Notes under the pieces: model-generated
What the model was told of the DNA's origin: nothing
The model's database searches: none
The model's input: only the letters and a program-made list of their open reading frames with translations
Made by a program: the position numbers and the translations under genes
NCBI GenBank assembly: GCA_033763555.1
Contig: JANRKK010000006.1
Span: forward strand, 1 to 12,528
Source: JALYJG01 sp033763555
Lineage (GTDB): Bacteria > Pseudomonadota > Alphaproteobacteria > UBA9219
Length of the DNA: 12,528 nt
Direction: 5' to 3'
Shown here: one piece after another, positions 6,042-12,528 of the stretch
Position numbering within the stretch: position 1 is the first letter of the stretch
Layout: each line of letters opens with the position of its first letter

Positions 6042-9000
6042 CTATGCCGCCAGCGCTGCGAGTTCGCCAAGAGTTTTTTTCATGCCGCTGAGGCGCTGCG
6101 CCGCGTCATCCCAGGCGCGCATGAGAACCAGTTTCTGGTCGGGCCTTACTTTCACTGTGCCGCCCTGTTTTGTAATCCACTGAATCAAAAATTCGGGTTT
6201 GGCGAATTTATCACGGTGGAAGGACAGCACGGCACCCTTCGGCCCGGCATCGATTTTCTCGATGCCCGCGCGGCGGCAAAGCTGCTTCACCGCTACGGTT
6301 TGCAGCAGATTTTCGACTTCCGGCGGCAATGGGCCAAAACGGTCGATCATCTCGGCGGCAATCGCTTCGATCTCGGCATCGTCATGCAGATCGGCAAGGC
6401 GACGATACAGGCCCAGCCGCACATTTAAATCCGCCACATAGGTTTCGGGGATAAGCACCGACATGCCGAGATTAATCTGCGGCGTCCAGCGTTCTTCGGC
6501 GGCCTCTGCACCTCCGGCACGCGCGGCGGCCACGGCATCTTCCAGCATCTGCTGGTAAAGCTCGACGCCGACCTCGCGGATATGGCCGGATTGTTCCTCG
6601 CCCAGCAGATTGCCCGCGCCGCGAATATCCATATCGTGGCTGGCGAGTTGGAAACCAGCGCCGAGTTGATCGAGCGTCTGGATAACCTCCAGCCGTTGCT
6701 TCGTCGTGTCGGACAGCAAGGCACCGGAAGCATAGGTCAGATAGGCGTAACCGCGCAGTTTCGCGCGGCCGACGCGCCCGCGCAGTTGATACAGTTGGGC
6801 AAGGCCGAAACGGTCGGCGCGGTGGATGATGATGGTGTTGGCGTTGGGAATATCGAGGCCGGATTCGACGATATTTGTCGCCAATAATATGTCGAACTGC
6901 TTTGCGTCGAACGCGGTCATGATGTCGTCGAGTTGCGTCGGACTCATGCGGCCATGCGCGCTGACGATTTTCGCTTCCGGCACCAGAGCGCGCAGCTCCT
7001 CGCCGACGGCGGTGAGATCCTCGATGCGCGGACAGACATAGAAACTCTGCCCGCTGCGGAAATGCTCACGCATCAAAGCCTCGCGTATCACCAGCGGATC
7101 ATAAGGCAGGACGAAAGTCCGCACGGCAAGGCGATCCAGCGGCGGCGTGGCAATCAGGCTCAGTTCGCGCACACCAGCCAAGGCAAGTTGTAATGTGCGC
7201 GGAATCGGCGTGGCCGTCAGCGTCAGCACATGCACCTCGGCGCGCAGTTCTTTTAAACGTTCCTTCTGCTTGACGCCGAAATGCTGTTCTTCGTCAATGA
7301 TCAAAAGGCCAAGATTGCGGAAACCCACATCCGCGCCGAGCATGGCATGCGTGCCGACAACGATATCGACGCGGCCCACTTTCAAATCTTCCTTGGTCTG
7401 TTTTGCTTCGCTCAGTGTCACCATGCGCGACAGCTGGCCGATGCGAACAGGAAAACCTGCAAAACGCTGGCTGAAATTATTGAAATGCTGCCGCGCCAGA
7501 AGGGTCGTCGGCACCACCACGGCCACCTGCAAACCAGCCTGCACAGCGGCGAAAGCGGCGCGCAGCGCGACTTCTGTTTTGCCGAAGCCGACATCACCGC
7601 AGACAAGGCGATCCATCGGTTTTCCAGCGGCAAGATCTTCCAGAACGCTGTCGATCGCTTTCGCCTGATCTTCGGTTTCGGGATAGGGGAAGCGTGCGGC
7701 GAATTCCTGCATCGCGCCTTCGGGTGCCTCGATCACTTCGCCTGTCTGCACTTCGCGTGCGGCGGCGATTTTCATCAGCGCGTCGGCCATATCCTTCAGG
7801 CGCTTTTTCACCCGCGCTTTGCGCTGCTGCCATCCCGCGCCGCCGAGCTTATCCAGCACCGCTCCAGATTCTGCCGAACCGTAGCGCGTCAGCATATCCA
7901 TATTCTCGACCGGAACGAACAGGCGGTCGCCGCCGTCATAAACCAGCTTCACGCAATCATGCACGGTGCTGAGGACGGCAACGGTCTCCAGCCCTTCATA
8001 ACGGCCGATGCCATGCTCGGCATGTACGACGAAATCGCCTGGATTGAGCGTGTCCAGTTCCAGCTGAAACGGCTTGGCGGCGCGGCGCTTGCGAGCCGGG
8101 CGCACCAGCCTGTCGCCGAGAATATCCTGCTCGGTGATCAGCGCGAGGCCAGGTGCTGTGAAGCCATGCTCGAAACCAAGAATAATAAGTGCGACAAGTT
8201 TCGCATCCAGTTTCCGCGTATCGGCCCATCTTCCGGCGAATGTCAGCGTGTCGATATTATGCGCGCGTAGCAGGGAGGCCATGCGCTCGGCCGAGCCGTT
8301 GCTGTAGCAGGCGATGGCAACGCGGCGGTTCGCGGCTTGCTCGGCAGAAATATAATTTTTCAACGCAACGTAGAGATCACTTTCCAGTTGTTTCACCCGC
8401 GCGTCAGCAAAATCGCGCCCGCGGCGGCCCTGAGCATCCAAAACTGTCGGGCCTTCGGCCTGAAACGGCGAAAGCATTGCGACGGCGCGATTTTCCATCG
8501 CTTTGTCCAGCCCTGCACGATCGAGATAAAGCCGTTCAACGGGTGCGGGTTTGTAGGCCACGACAGGCTGACCCCCCTGACTTTTATTCTTGCTGCGCTT
8601 TGCTGCCTGAAACAGTGACAGACGCGCCTGATAGAAATCATCAATCTGCTGCAGGCGTGAGGTGATGGCCTCATCTGCCTGATAATCGAAACTCACGGCG
8701 GCCTGCGGCAGATAGTCAAAAATGCTGAAAAGACGCGAATAAAAGAGGCCCAACCAATGTTCGACGCCGGGAAATTTCCGGCCTGCTGTGACGGATTCGT
8801 ACAAAGGATCGCTGTCGGTCACCGCACCAAACAATTCGCGGTAGCCGGAACGGAACTGCGCGATGGAACGTTCATCCAGGAGTGCCTCCGAAACCGGGCC
8901 GAGATGGAAATTGGAAATGGCTTCTGTCGTGGTCTGTGCCAGCGGGTCAAAGGCACGGATCGATTCAATCTCATCGCTGAAGAAATCCAAGCGCAGCGGT

Positions 9001-9536
9001 GCGGCATAGCCGGGCGGGAACAGATCGACAATGCCGCCGCGCACGGCAAACTCGCCCGGTTCGCGCACGGCACTTGCGCTGACATAGCCATTGGCAGCGA
9101 GGAAAGTACGCAGCTTTTCAGTCGGCAGACTGTCGCCTGTCGCGGCGCTCAGGCTCGCCTGCTGCAGCACATCGGGCGGCAGGGTTTTCTGCACAATGGC
9201 ATTGACAGTCGTCAGGATGATGCAGGGCTTCGTGAATCCGCGCTGCATGCGGCTGAGTGCGGCGATGCGTTCGGCAGCGATATCCCCATGCGGCGAGATC
9301 CGGTCATAGGGCAGGCAGTCCCATGCGGGGAGCTGAATCACTTCAATCTCCGGCGCGAAGAAACCCAGCGCATCCTCAATCACCGCCGCGCGAATATCGT
9401 CGAGCGCGACATGAATCAGCGGCTGGTTCTGCAGCCGCGCGGCCATTTCCGCCAGCACGCGCACATCATGCCCGGCGGGCGCGCCCGCAATCGTGACGCG
9501 TCCGGCTTTTGCAAGATCAAGGCCGGAGATCAGCAT
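6042..9536 (-). CDS. mfd: Transcription-repair coupling factor Mfd
   Basis: Mfd is a DNA translocase that pushes RNA polymerase off lesions and recruits UvrA, linking transcription to nucleotide excision repair. The 1164-residue protein has the full family architecture. A UvrB-like N-terminal module contains PAWDCLPYDRISP (70-82). The RNA polymerase interaction domain, CarD-like, starts near LNPGDFVVHAEHGIGRYEG (about 497-515). The SF2 translocase has Walker A GDVGFGKT (647-654), DEEQH (748-752), TATPIPRTL, and motif VI QLRGRVGR (917-924), followed by the translocation-in-RecG region. The C-terminal autoinhibitory D7 domain ends the protein. The ATG start shares its A with the TGA stop of sdhE, indicating translational coupling, and GAAGAG lies about 7 nt upstream. 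The frame is intact, and all motifs needed for ATP hydrolysis are present. Confidence 0.98.
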   Translation of the reverse strand: MLISGLDLAKAGRVTIAGAPAGHDVRVLAEMAARLQNQPLIHVALDDIRAAVIEDALGFFAPEIEVIQLPAWDCLPYDRISPHGDIAAERIAALSRMQRGFTKPCIILTTVNAIVQKTLPPDVLQQASLSAATGDSLPTEKLRTFLAANGYVSASAVREPGEFAVRGGIVDLFPPGYAAPLRLDFFSDEIESIRAFDPLAQTTTEAISNFHLGPVSEALLDERSIAQFRSGYRELFGAVTDSDPLYESVTAGRKFPGVEHWLGLFYSRLFSIFDYLPQAAVSFDYQADEAITSRLQQIDDFYQARLSLFQAAKRSKNKSQGGQPVVAYKPAPVERLYLDRAGLDKAMENRAVAMLSPFQAEGPTVLDAQGRRGRDFADARVKQLESDLYVALKNYISAEQAANRRVAIACYSNGSAERMASLLRAHNIDTLTFAGRWADTRKLDAKLVALIILGFEHGFTAPGLALITEQDILGDRLVRPARKRRAAKPFQLELDTLNPGDFVVHAEHGIGRYEGLETVAVLSTVHDCVKLVYDGGDRLFVPVENMDMLTRYGSAESGAVLDKLGGAGWQQRKARVKKRLKDMADALMKIAAAREVQTGEVIEAPEGAMQEFAARFPYPETEDQAKAIDSVLEDLAAGKPMDRLVCGDVGFGKTEVALRAAFAAVQAGLQVAVVVPTTLLARQHFNNFSQRFAGFPVRIGQLSRMVTLSEAKQTKEDLKVGRVDIVVGTHAMLGADVGFRNLGLLIIDEEQHFGVKQKERLKELRAEVHVLTLTATPIPRTLQLALAGVRELSLIATPPLDRLAVRTFVLPYDPLVIREALMREHFRSGQSFYVCPRIEDLTAVGEELRALVPEAKIVSAHGRMSPTQLDDIMTAFDAKQFDILLATNIVESGLDIPNANTIIIHRADRFGLAQLYQLRGRVGRAKLRGYAYLTYASGALLSDTTKQRLEVIQTLDQLGAGFQLASHDMDIRGAGNLLGEEQSGHIREVGVELYQQMLEDAVAAARAGGAEAAEERWTPQINLGMSVLIPETYVADLNVRLGLYRRLADLHDDAEIEAIAAEMIDRFGPLPPEVENLLQTVAVKQLCRRAGIEKIDAGPKGAVLSFHRDKFAKPEFLIQWITKQGGTVKVRPDQKLVLMRAWDDAAQRLSGMKKTLGELAALAA

Positions 9537-9805
9537 CAGGCGCTCTTCATTCCGGCAAAACGATGGGCGCAGAGCAGGCGCATGACATCACTATCCTGCG
9601 CCGCCGGAACGGGCTCTGCGCCTGTTATCCAGTTGTAAAGATCGGGGTCGCTTTCGGTCAGCAGCTTTTCGTAATCGTCCAGCTGCTCCGGCGTGAAGCC
9701 ATGCAGATGCACATCGGCGAAAGAGCCGAGCAGCAGATCCATTTCCCGCGTGCCGCGATGCCAGCTGCGGAAGCGCAGCCTTTCGCGGTGTTTGTCCTCA
9801 TCCAT
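9536..9805 (-). CDS. sdhE: Succinate dehydrogenase flavinylation factor SdhE (SDHAF2/DUF339 family)
   Basis: SdhE is a small cytoplasmic chaperone that promotes covalent attachment of FAD to the succinate dehydrogenase flavoprotein subunit. The 89-residue product carries the family core RFRSWHRGTREMDLLLG, with the RGxxE motif (RGTRE) that contacts the flavoprotein. YNWITG follows further on, as is usual for the family. I chose ATG 9805 over the in-frame GTG at 9829, because AAAGGA sits 6 nt before the ATG and the resulting length fits the family. The GTG would add eight residues that contain the ribosome binding site. The stop overlaps the mfd start by one base. sdhE is divergent from recG. 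The sdhE-mfd pair beside recG is, to my knowledge, a common arrangement in alphaproteobacteria. Confidence 0.95.
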   Translation of the reverse strand: MDEDKHRERLRFRSWHRGTREMDLLLGSFADVHLHGFTPEQLDDYEKLLTESDPDLYNWITGAEPVPAAQDSDVMRLLCAHRFAGMKSA

Positions 9806-9811
9806 GGGAAT

Positions 9812-9817
9812 TCCTTT
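9812..9817 (-). promoter_or_regulatory. Shine-Dalgarno sequence that fixes the sdhE start
   Basis: AAAGGA on the minus strand lies 6 nt upstream of ATG 9805, the best-placed ribosome binding site in this gap. The rest of the 66-bp sdhE-recG divergent region (9806-9871) shows no convincing -35/-10 pair on either strand. It contains only a small GGCA/TGCC hairpin with an A-rich loop at 9845-9858. Confidence 0.7.
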
Positions 9818-9871
9818 AAAATCCGCCACTTCTCTATCGTAAACGGCAAAAAAATGCCAGACTAAGTCCCG

Positions 9872-11956
9872 ATGCGCCCCTCTATTCTATTCCCGCTTTT
9901 TGCGTCCATTACGTCCCTCAAGGGTATTGGGCCGCGGCTTGGGCCGCTTTATAAACGGCTCTGCGGCGAGCATATCGTGGATCTCCTCTGGCATCTGCCG
10001 TCGGGCGTGATTGATCGCAGCTATCGGCCCGAACTGAAATATGCCGACCGCGACCGGGTGGCGACGCTTATTCTGAAAATCGTCGAGCATAATCCGCCGC
10101 GCACGCCGAAACTACCCTACCGCATCGTTGGCGTGGACGAAGCCGATCAACAGGTTGTCATCAATTATTTCAACGCCAAGGGTGATTACCTTTCCAAACT
10201 TTACCCGACGAATAAAAAAGTGGCGGTCAGCGGATTTCTGGAACGCTATCGCGCCAACTGGAACATGAATCATCCGGATTATGTCGTGCCGGAGGAAAAG
10301 ATAAGCGAAATTCCGCGTTTTGAGCCCGTCTATCCGCTGACCGAAGGGCTCAGCGGCAAAATGCTGCGCAAGACCATTGAGCAAGCGGTGAGTAAGGCCT
10401 CCGATCTTCCCGAATGGCATGATCTGCATCTGCTGAAGCGCGAGGCATGGAAGGGCTGGAAAGAATCTCTGCTCGCCGCGCATAACCCGCAATTTCCGGA
10501 CAGCAATATTGATTCCAAAGAACGCCGTCGCCTCGCTTACGACGAATTGCTGGCGGACCAGTTGGCGCTGGCGGTTATTCGTCGCCATCATCGCGCTGGA
10601 AGCGGCCGCGCCACGCCGGGCACAGGCGCGCTGCGTAGCAAACTGGCTTCATCGCTGCCTTTCAAGCTGACGGCGGGGCAGGAACAGGCAATAGGTGAGA
10701 TTGCCGGAGATATGAAGGCGCCGCGCCGCATGCTGCGGCTGCTGCAGGGCGATGTCGGCTCGGGCAAGACCATCGTCGCGTTGATGGCGATGCTGCAGGC
10801 GGCGGAATCCGGCGCGCAGGCGGCGCTGATGGCGCCGACCGAAATCCTCGCCAAGCAGCATCATGCGCGCATCAGTGAATTCCTGAAACCGCTTGGCATT
10901 GAAATTGGTTTGCTGATCGGCAAGGGCCGCGGCACGGAGCGGCAGGCGGTGCTTGACGGGTTGAAGGATGGATCGTTGCAACTCGTCGTCGGCACGCATG
11001 CGCTGTTTCAGGATGAAGTGGCCTTCAAGGATCTCGCGCTCGCCGTGGTGGATGAGCAGCATCGCTTCGGCGTTAATGAGCGGCTGCGCCTGTCGGACAA
11101 GGGCAAGGGTGTTGATATTCTGGTCATGACGGCAACGCCCATTCCACGCACGCTGACGCTCACCGCCTATGGCGATATGGATGTCTCGCACCTGCCCGAC
11201 AAGCCCGCCGGGCGGCAGCCTATCGACACGCGGCTTGTGAATATGGAGCGGTTGGATGAGGTGATTGAGGGCGTAAAGCGTCAGATCACCGGGGGCGCGC
11301 AGGCCTACTGGGTGTGTCCGCTGGTGCAGGAATCGGAAAGTCTTGATCTTGCCGCCGCAACCGACCGCGCCGACCTGCTGGCGGCAAAGCTGGGTGCGGC
11401 CCATGTGGGTCTGGTGCATGGCCAGATGCCCGCCGAGGCGCGTGACCGCGTGATGGCCGCGTTTCTGGCGGGAAGCATCAAGCTTCTGGTCGCAACCACG
11501 GTGATCGAGGTCGGCGTTGATGTGCCGAACGCCTCGTTGATGATTGTCGAGCATGCGGAGCGTTTCGGGCTTTCCCAACTGCATCAGCTGCGTGGACGCG
11601 TCGGTCGCGGCGCGATGAAATCCAACTGTCTTCTGGTCTACCAGGCTCCGCTGGGCGCGGTGGCGAAAGCGCGCCTGACGATGCTGCGCGAAACCGAAGA
11701 CGGTTTCCGCATCGCCGAGGAGGATTTGCGGCTGCGCGGCCCGGGTGAAATGCTCGGCACCAGGCAAAGCGGGCTTCAGGAATTCCGCATGGCCGATCTT
11801 GCCGCGCATCAGGATTTGCTGGCCATGGCGCATGATGACGCCAAGGTGATTTTGAACAACGACTCCGATCTCAACAGCGCGCGCGGTAAGGCCCTGCGAG
11901 TGCTTTTGTATTTGTTTGAGCGTGATGCCGCGGTGCCGTTATTGAGGGCGGGATAA
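9872..11956 (+). CDS. recG: ATP-dependent DNA helicase RecG
   Basis: RecG remodels branched DNA, reversing stalled replication forks and processing D-loops, R-loops and Holliday junctions. The 694-residue protein has the usual length. An N-terminal helix-hairpin-like stretch, TSLKGIGPRLG (14-24), precedes the wedge/OB-fold domain at about 50-150, which grips the fork. Family motifs follow: QGDVGSGKT with Walker A at 293-300, DEQHRFGV (394-401), TATPIPRTL (420-428), IEVGVDVPNA, and motif VI QLRGRVGR (572-579). The C-terminal GFRIAEEDLRLRGPGEMLGTRQSG is the translocation region shared with Mfd. ATG 9872 is the earliest possible start because an in-frame TAA stands three codons upstream, at 9863-9865. 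The Shine-Dalgarno sequence is weak. The stop at 11954-11956 directly touches the stop of the convergent small gene. Confidence 0.98.
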   Translation: MRPSILFPLFASITSLKGIGPRLGPLYKRLCGEHIVDLLWHLPSGVIDRSYRPELKYADRDRVATLILKIVEHNPPRTPKLPYRIVGVDEADQQVVINYFNAKGDYLSKLYPTNKKVAVSGFLERYRANWNMNHPDYVVPEEKISEIPRFEPVYPLTEGLSGKMLRKTIEQAVSKASDLPEWHDLHLLKREAWKGWKESLLAAHNPQFPDSNIDSKERRRLAYDELLADQLALAVIRRHHRAGSGRATPGTGALRSKLASSLPFKLTAGQEQAIGEIAGDMKAPRRMLRLLQGDVGSGKTIVALMAMLQAAESGAQAALMAPTEILAKQHHARISEFLKPLGIEIGLLIGKGRGTERQAVLDGLKDGSLQLVVGTHALFQDEVAFKDLALAVVDEQHRFGVNERLRLSDKGKGVDILVMTATPIPRTLTLTAYGDMDVSHLPDKPAGRQPIDTRLVNMERLDEVIEGVKRQITGGAQAYWVCPLVQESESLDLAAATDRADLLAAKLGAAHVGLVHGQMPAEARDRVMAAFLAGSIKLLVATTVIEVGVDVPNASLMIVEHAERFGLSQLHQLRGRVGRGAMKSNCLLVYQAPLGAVAKARLTMLRETEDGFRIAEEDLRLRGPGEMLGTRQSGLQEFRMADLAAHQDLLAMAHDDAKVILNNDSDLNSARGKALRVLLYLFERDAAVPLLRAG

Positions 11957-12271
11957 TTATCGCGGCGTACTTTCAGACGGCCGAGCGGCGGATTTTCGTG
12001 GGTCCGGTATAGAAGGGTTTAATCCGTAATATTGGTCTGTGGCGTAAGTTTGAGCCTCGTCCATAGTGAAGAATCTCTGATAGGTATCCAGATTCTCAGG
12101 AGGAGCATCGAGCATTCCGACATCAAGAAATACTTCAAATTTGGGAGCGGTTAATATAGCCCCAGAGTAGAGCTTTCTGCCCGGTGGCAGCTCTGTTTCA
12201 CAGTCAGCCACCAGACTGGCATATTGCCCATATTTAGCATCCGGGTGAGTCTTTACATAATAAATGGTCAT
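11957..12271 (-). CDS. Small orphan protein of unknown function with its own strong promoter
   Basis: I do not recognise this 104-residue product. The gene call is supported by a GAGGG ribosome binding site (12278-12282) 6 nt before ATG 12271 and by a near-consensus promoter upstream. The N-terminus (MTIYYVKTHP) and the middle (APKFEVFLDVGML) look like beta-strands. An acidic/aromatic helix-like segment, FFTMDEAQTYATDQYYG, lies at about 67-83. The last 15 residues (DPRKSAARPSESTPR) are polar and probably disordered. There is one cysteine, no signal peptide and no membrane segment, so it is probably a small soluble cytoplasmic protein. The 5' half of the gene and its leader are visibly more AT-rich than neighbouring genes, which may point to a younger or lineage-specific gene. 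Its stop abuts the recG stop with no spacer. The neighbours do not suggest a function. Confidence 0.75.
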   Translation of the reverse strand: MTIYYVKTHPDAKYGQYASLVADCETELPPGRKLYSGAILTAPKFEVFLDVGMLDAPPENLDTYQRFFTMDEAQTYATDQYYGLNPSIPDPRKSAARPSESTPR

Positions 12272-12303
12272 ATCAATCCCTCAATAATTAAGTAATTCAC
12301 ATG

Positions 12304-12332
12304 ATTATATTTCTTGCTGTGTATTTTGTCTA
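12304..12332 (-). promoter_or_regulatory. Near-consensus sigma-70 promoter of the small orphan gene
   Basis: On the minus strand, a -35 box TAGACA (12327-12332, five of six consensus bases) and a perfect -10 box TATAAT (12304-12309) are 17 bp apart, the optimal spacing. The predicted start point near 12297 would leave a leader of about 26 nt containing the GAGGG ribosome binding site. This is the clearest promoter in the window. Confidence 0.7.
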
Positions 12333-12334
12333 CA

Positions 12335-12352
12335 TGCCGTTTCTCTACGGCA
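12335..12352. other. Short hairpin between the CorC-like gene and the orphan gene
   Basis: TGCCGT (12335-12340) pairs with ACGGCA (12347-12352) around a 6-nt loop, just after the stop of the upstream minus-strand gene. No T-run follows on either strand, so it is at best a weak terminator for the CorC-like gene. Confidence 0.25.
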
Positions 12353-12360
12353 ATGTGCGC

Positions 12361-12528
12361 TTATGCTTCAGCAGGTGGATATATTAACACCTTGTCCACG
12401 CGGCGGTTATCCATATCGACAACCTCGAAGCGCGCATCTTCCCAAGTGAAGTGATCGCCCGGTACGGGAATGCGACCCAGTTTGTCGATGACAAAGCCCG
12501 CCAGCGTGTGGAAATCGCCTTCGCCGCG
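12361..12528 (-). CDS. CorC/HlyC-type hemolysin-family membrane protein, C-terminal fragment
   Basis: Only the last 55 codons are in the window; the gene continues past the right edge. The frame runs open from 12528 to a TAA at 12361-12363. It reads as a CorC_HlyC (transporter-associated) domain: FHTLAGFVIDKLGRIPVPGD, then FTWEDARFEVVDMDNRRVDK, then a terminal strand VLIY. In this family the domain follows a DUF21/CNNM membrane domain and two CBS domains, or CBS domains alone, and the proteins are linked to Mg2+/Co2+ efflux or membrane stress. Which subfamily this is (long YtfL/YfjD-like or short CorC-like) cannot be told from the fragment. The missing part is due to the window edge, and there is no sign of gene damage. 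Confidence 0.85.
   Translation of the reverse strand, partial: RGEGDFHTLAGFVIDKLGRIPVPGDHFTWEDARFEVVDMDNRRVDKVLIYPPAEA

Noticed and set aside
4618..6183. Two overlapping plus-strand open frames opposite the SulP gene
   Set aside because: They are Gln/Asn/Gly-rich translations of the reverse of membrane-protein codons, with no signals for expression. The sense strand encodes an intact transporter.
7281..8270. Long plus-strand open frame (329 codons) opposite mfd
   Set aside because: It is antisense to an intact, motif-complete Mfd and shows no recognisable domain or ribosome binding site. The frames at 8757-9638 and 9509-9865 were rejected for the same reason.
9806..9829. GTG start at 9829 for SdhE
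   Set aside because: The added codons contain the AAAGGA site that serves ATG 9805, and the extra residues are not part of the family core.
10649..11833. 394-codon open frame on the minus strand inside recG
   Set aside because: It lies wholly opposite a complete RecG with all motifs. Its composition (rich in His, Arg, Gln) is typical of the antisense of GC-rich genes, and no family motif is visible.

Overview
The window is a stretch of bacterial chromosome that looks like an alphaproteobacterium. It is moderately GC-rich. It carries the sdhE-mfd gene pair divergent from recG, an lptB whose protein has a polar N-terminal extension, and the folate-dependent tRNA methyltransferase gene trmFO. 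I inferred the taxon from gene content and protein style, not from a marker-gene search.

Layout from left to right. A GC-rich palindromic intergenic element (1-82) lies directly before lptB (121-918, +), the ATPase gene of the LPS export machine. lptB ends in a compact terminator and converges with a two-gene minus-strand unit: guaB (IMP dehydrogenase, 1235-2698) followed 2 nt later by a small unrecognised gene (936-1232). The 233-bp divergent gap between guaB and trmFO is half filled by a second, roughly 120-bp palindromic element (2794-2913), which would form the leader of trmFO (2932-4305, +). trmFO converges with a SulP-type anion transporter gene with a STAS tail (4315-6003, -). Upstream of the transporter on the same strand are mfd (6042-9536) and sdhE (9536-9805). 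sdhE and mfd overlap by one base, so sdhE-mfd-sulP is probably one transcript. recG (9872-11956, +) is divergent from sdhE. Its stop codon abuts the stop of a small orphan gene (11957-12271, -), which has an almost consensus sigma-70 promoter and a good ribosome binding site. The right edge holds the last 55 codons of a CorC/HlyC-type (CBS/hemolysin-like) membrane protein gene on the minus strand.

Most genes are housekeeping: outer-membrane LPS transport, guanine nucleotide synthesis, tRNA m5U54 formation, transcription-coupled repair, succinate dehydrogenase flavinylation and replication-fork rescue. I found no defence system, mobile gene cassette, CRISPR array, phage gene or RNA gene, and no convincing new multi-gene system. 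The parts most worth a second look are the two multi-hairpin intergenic elements, the small unidentified gene behind guaB, and the orphan gene with the strong promoter next to recG.
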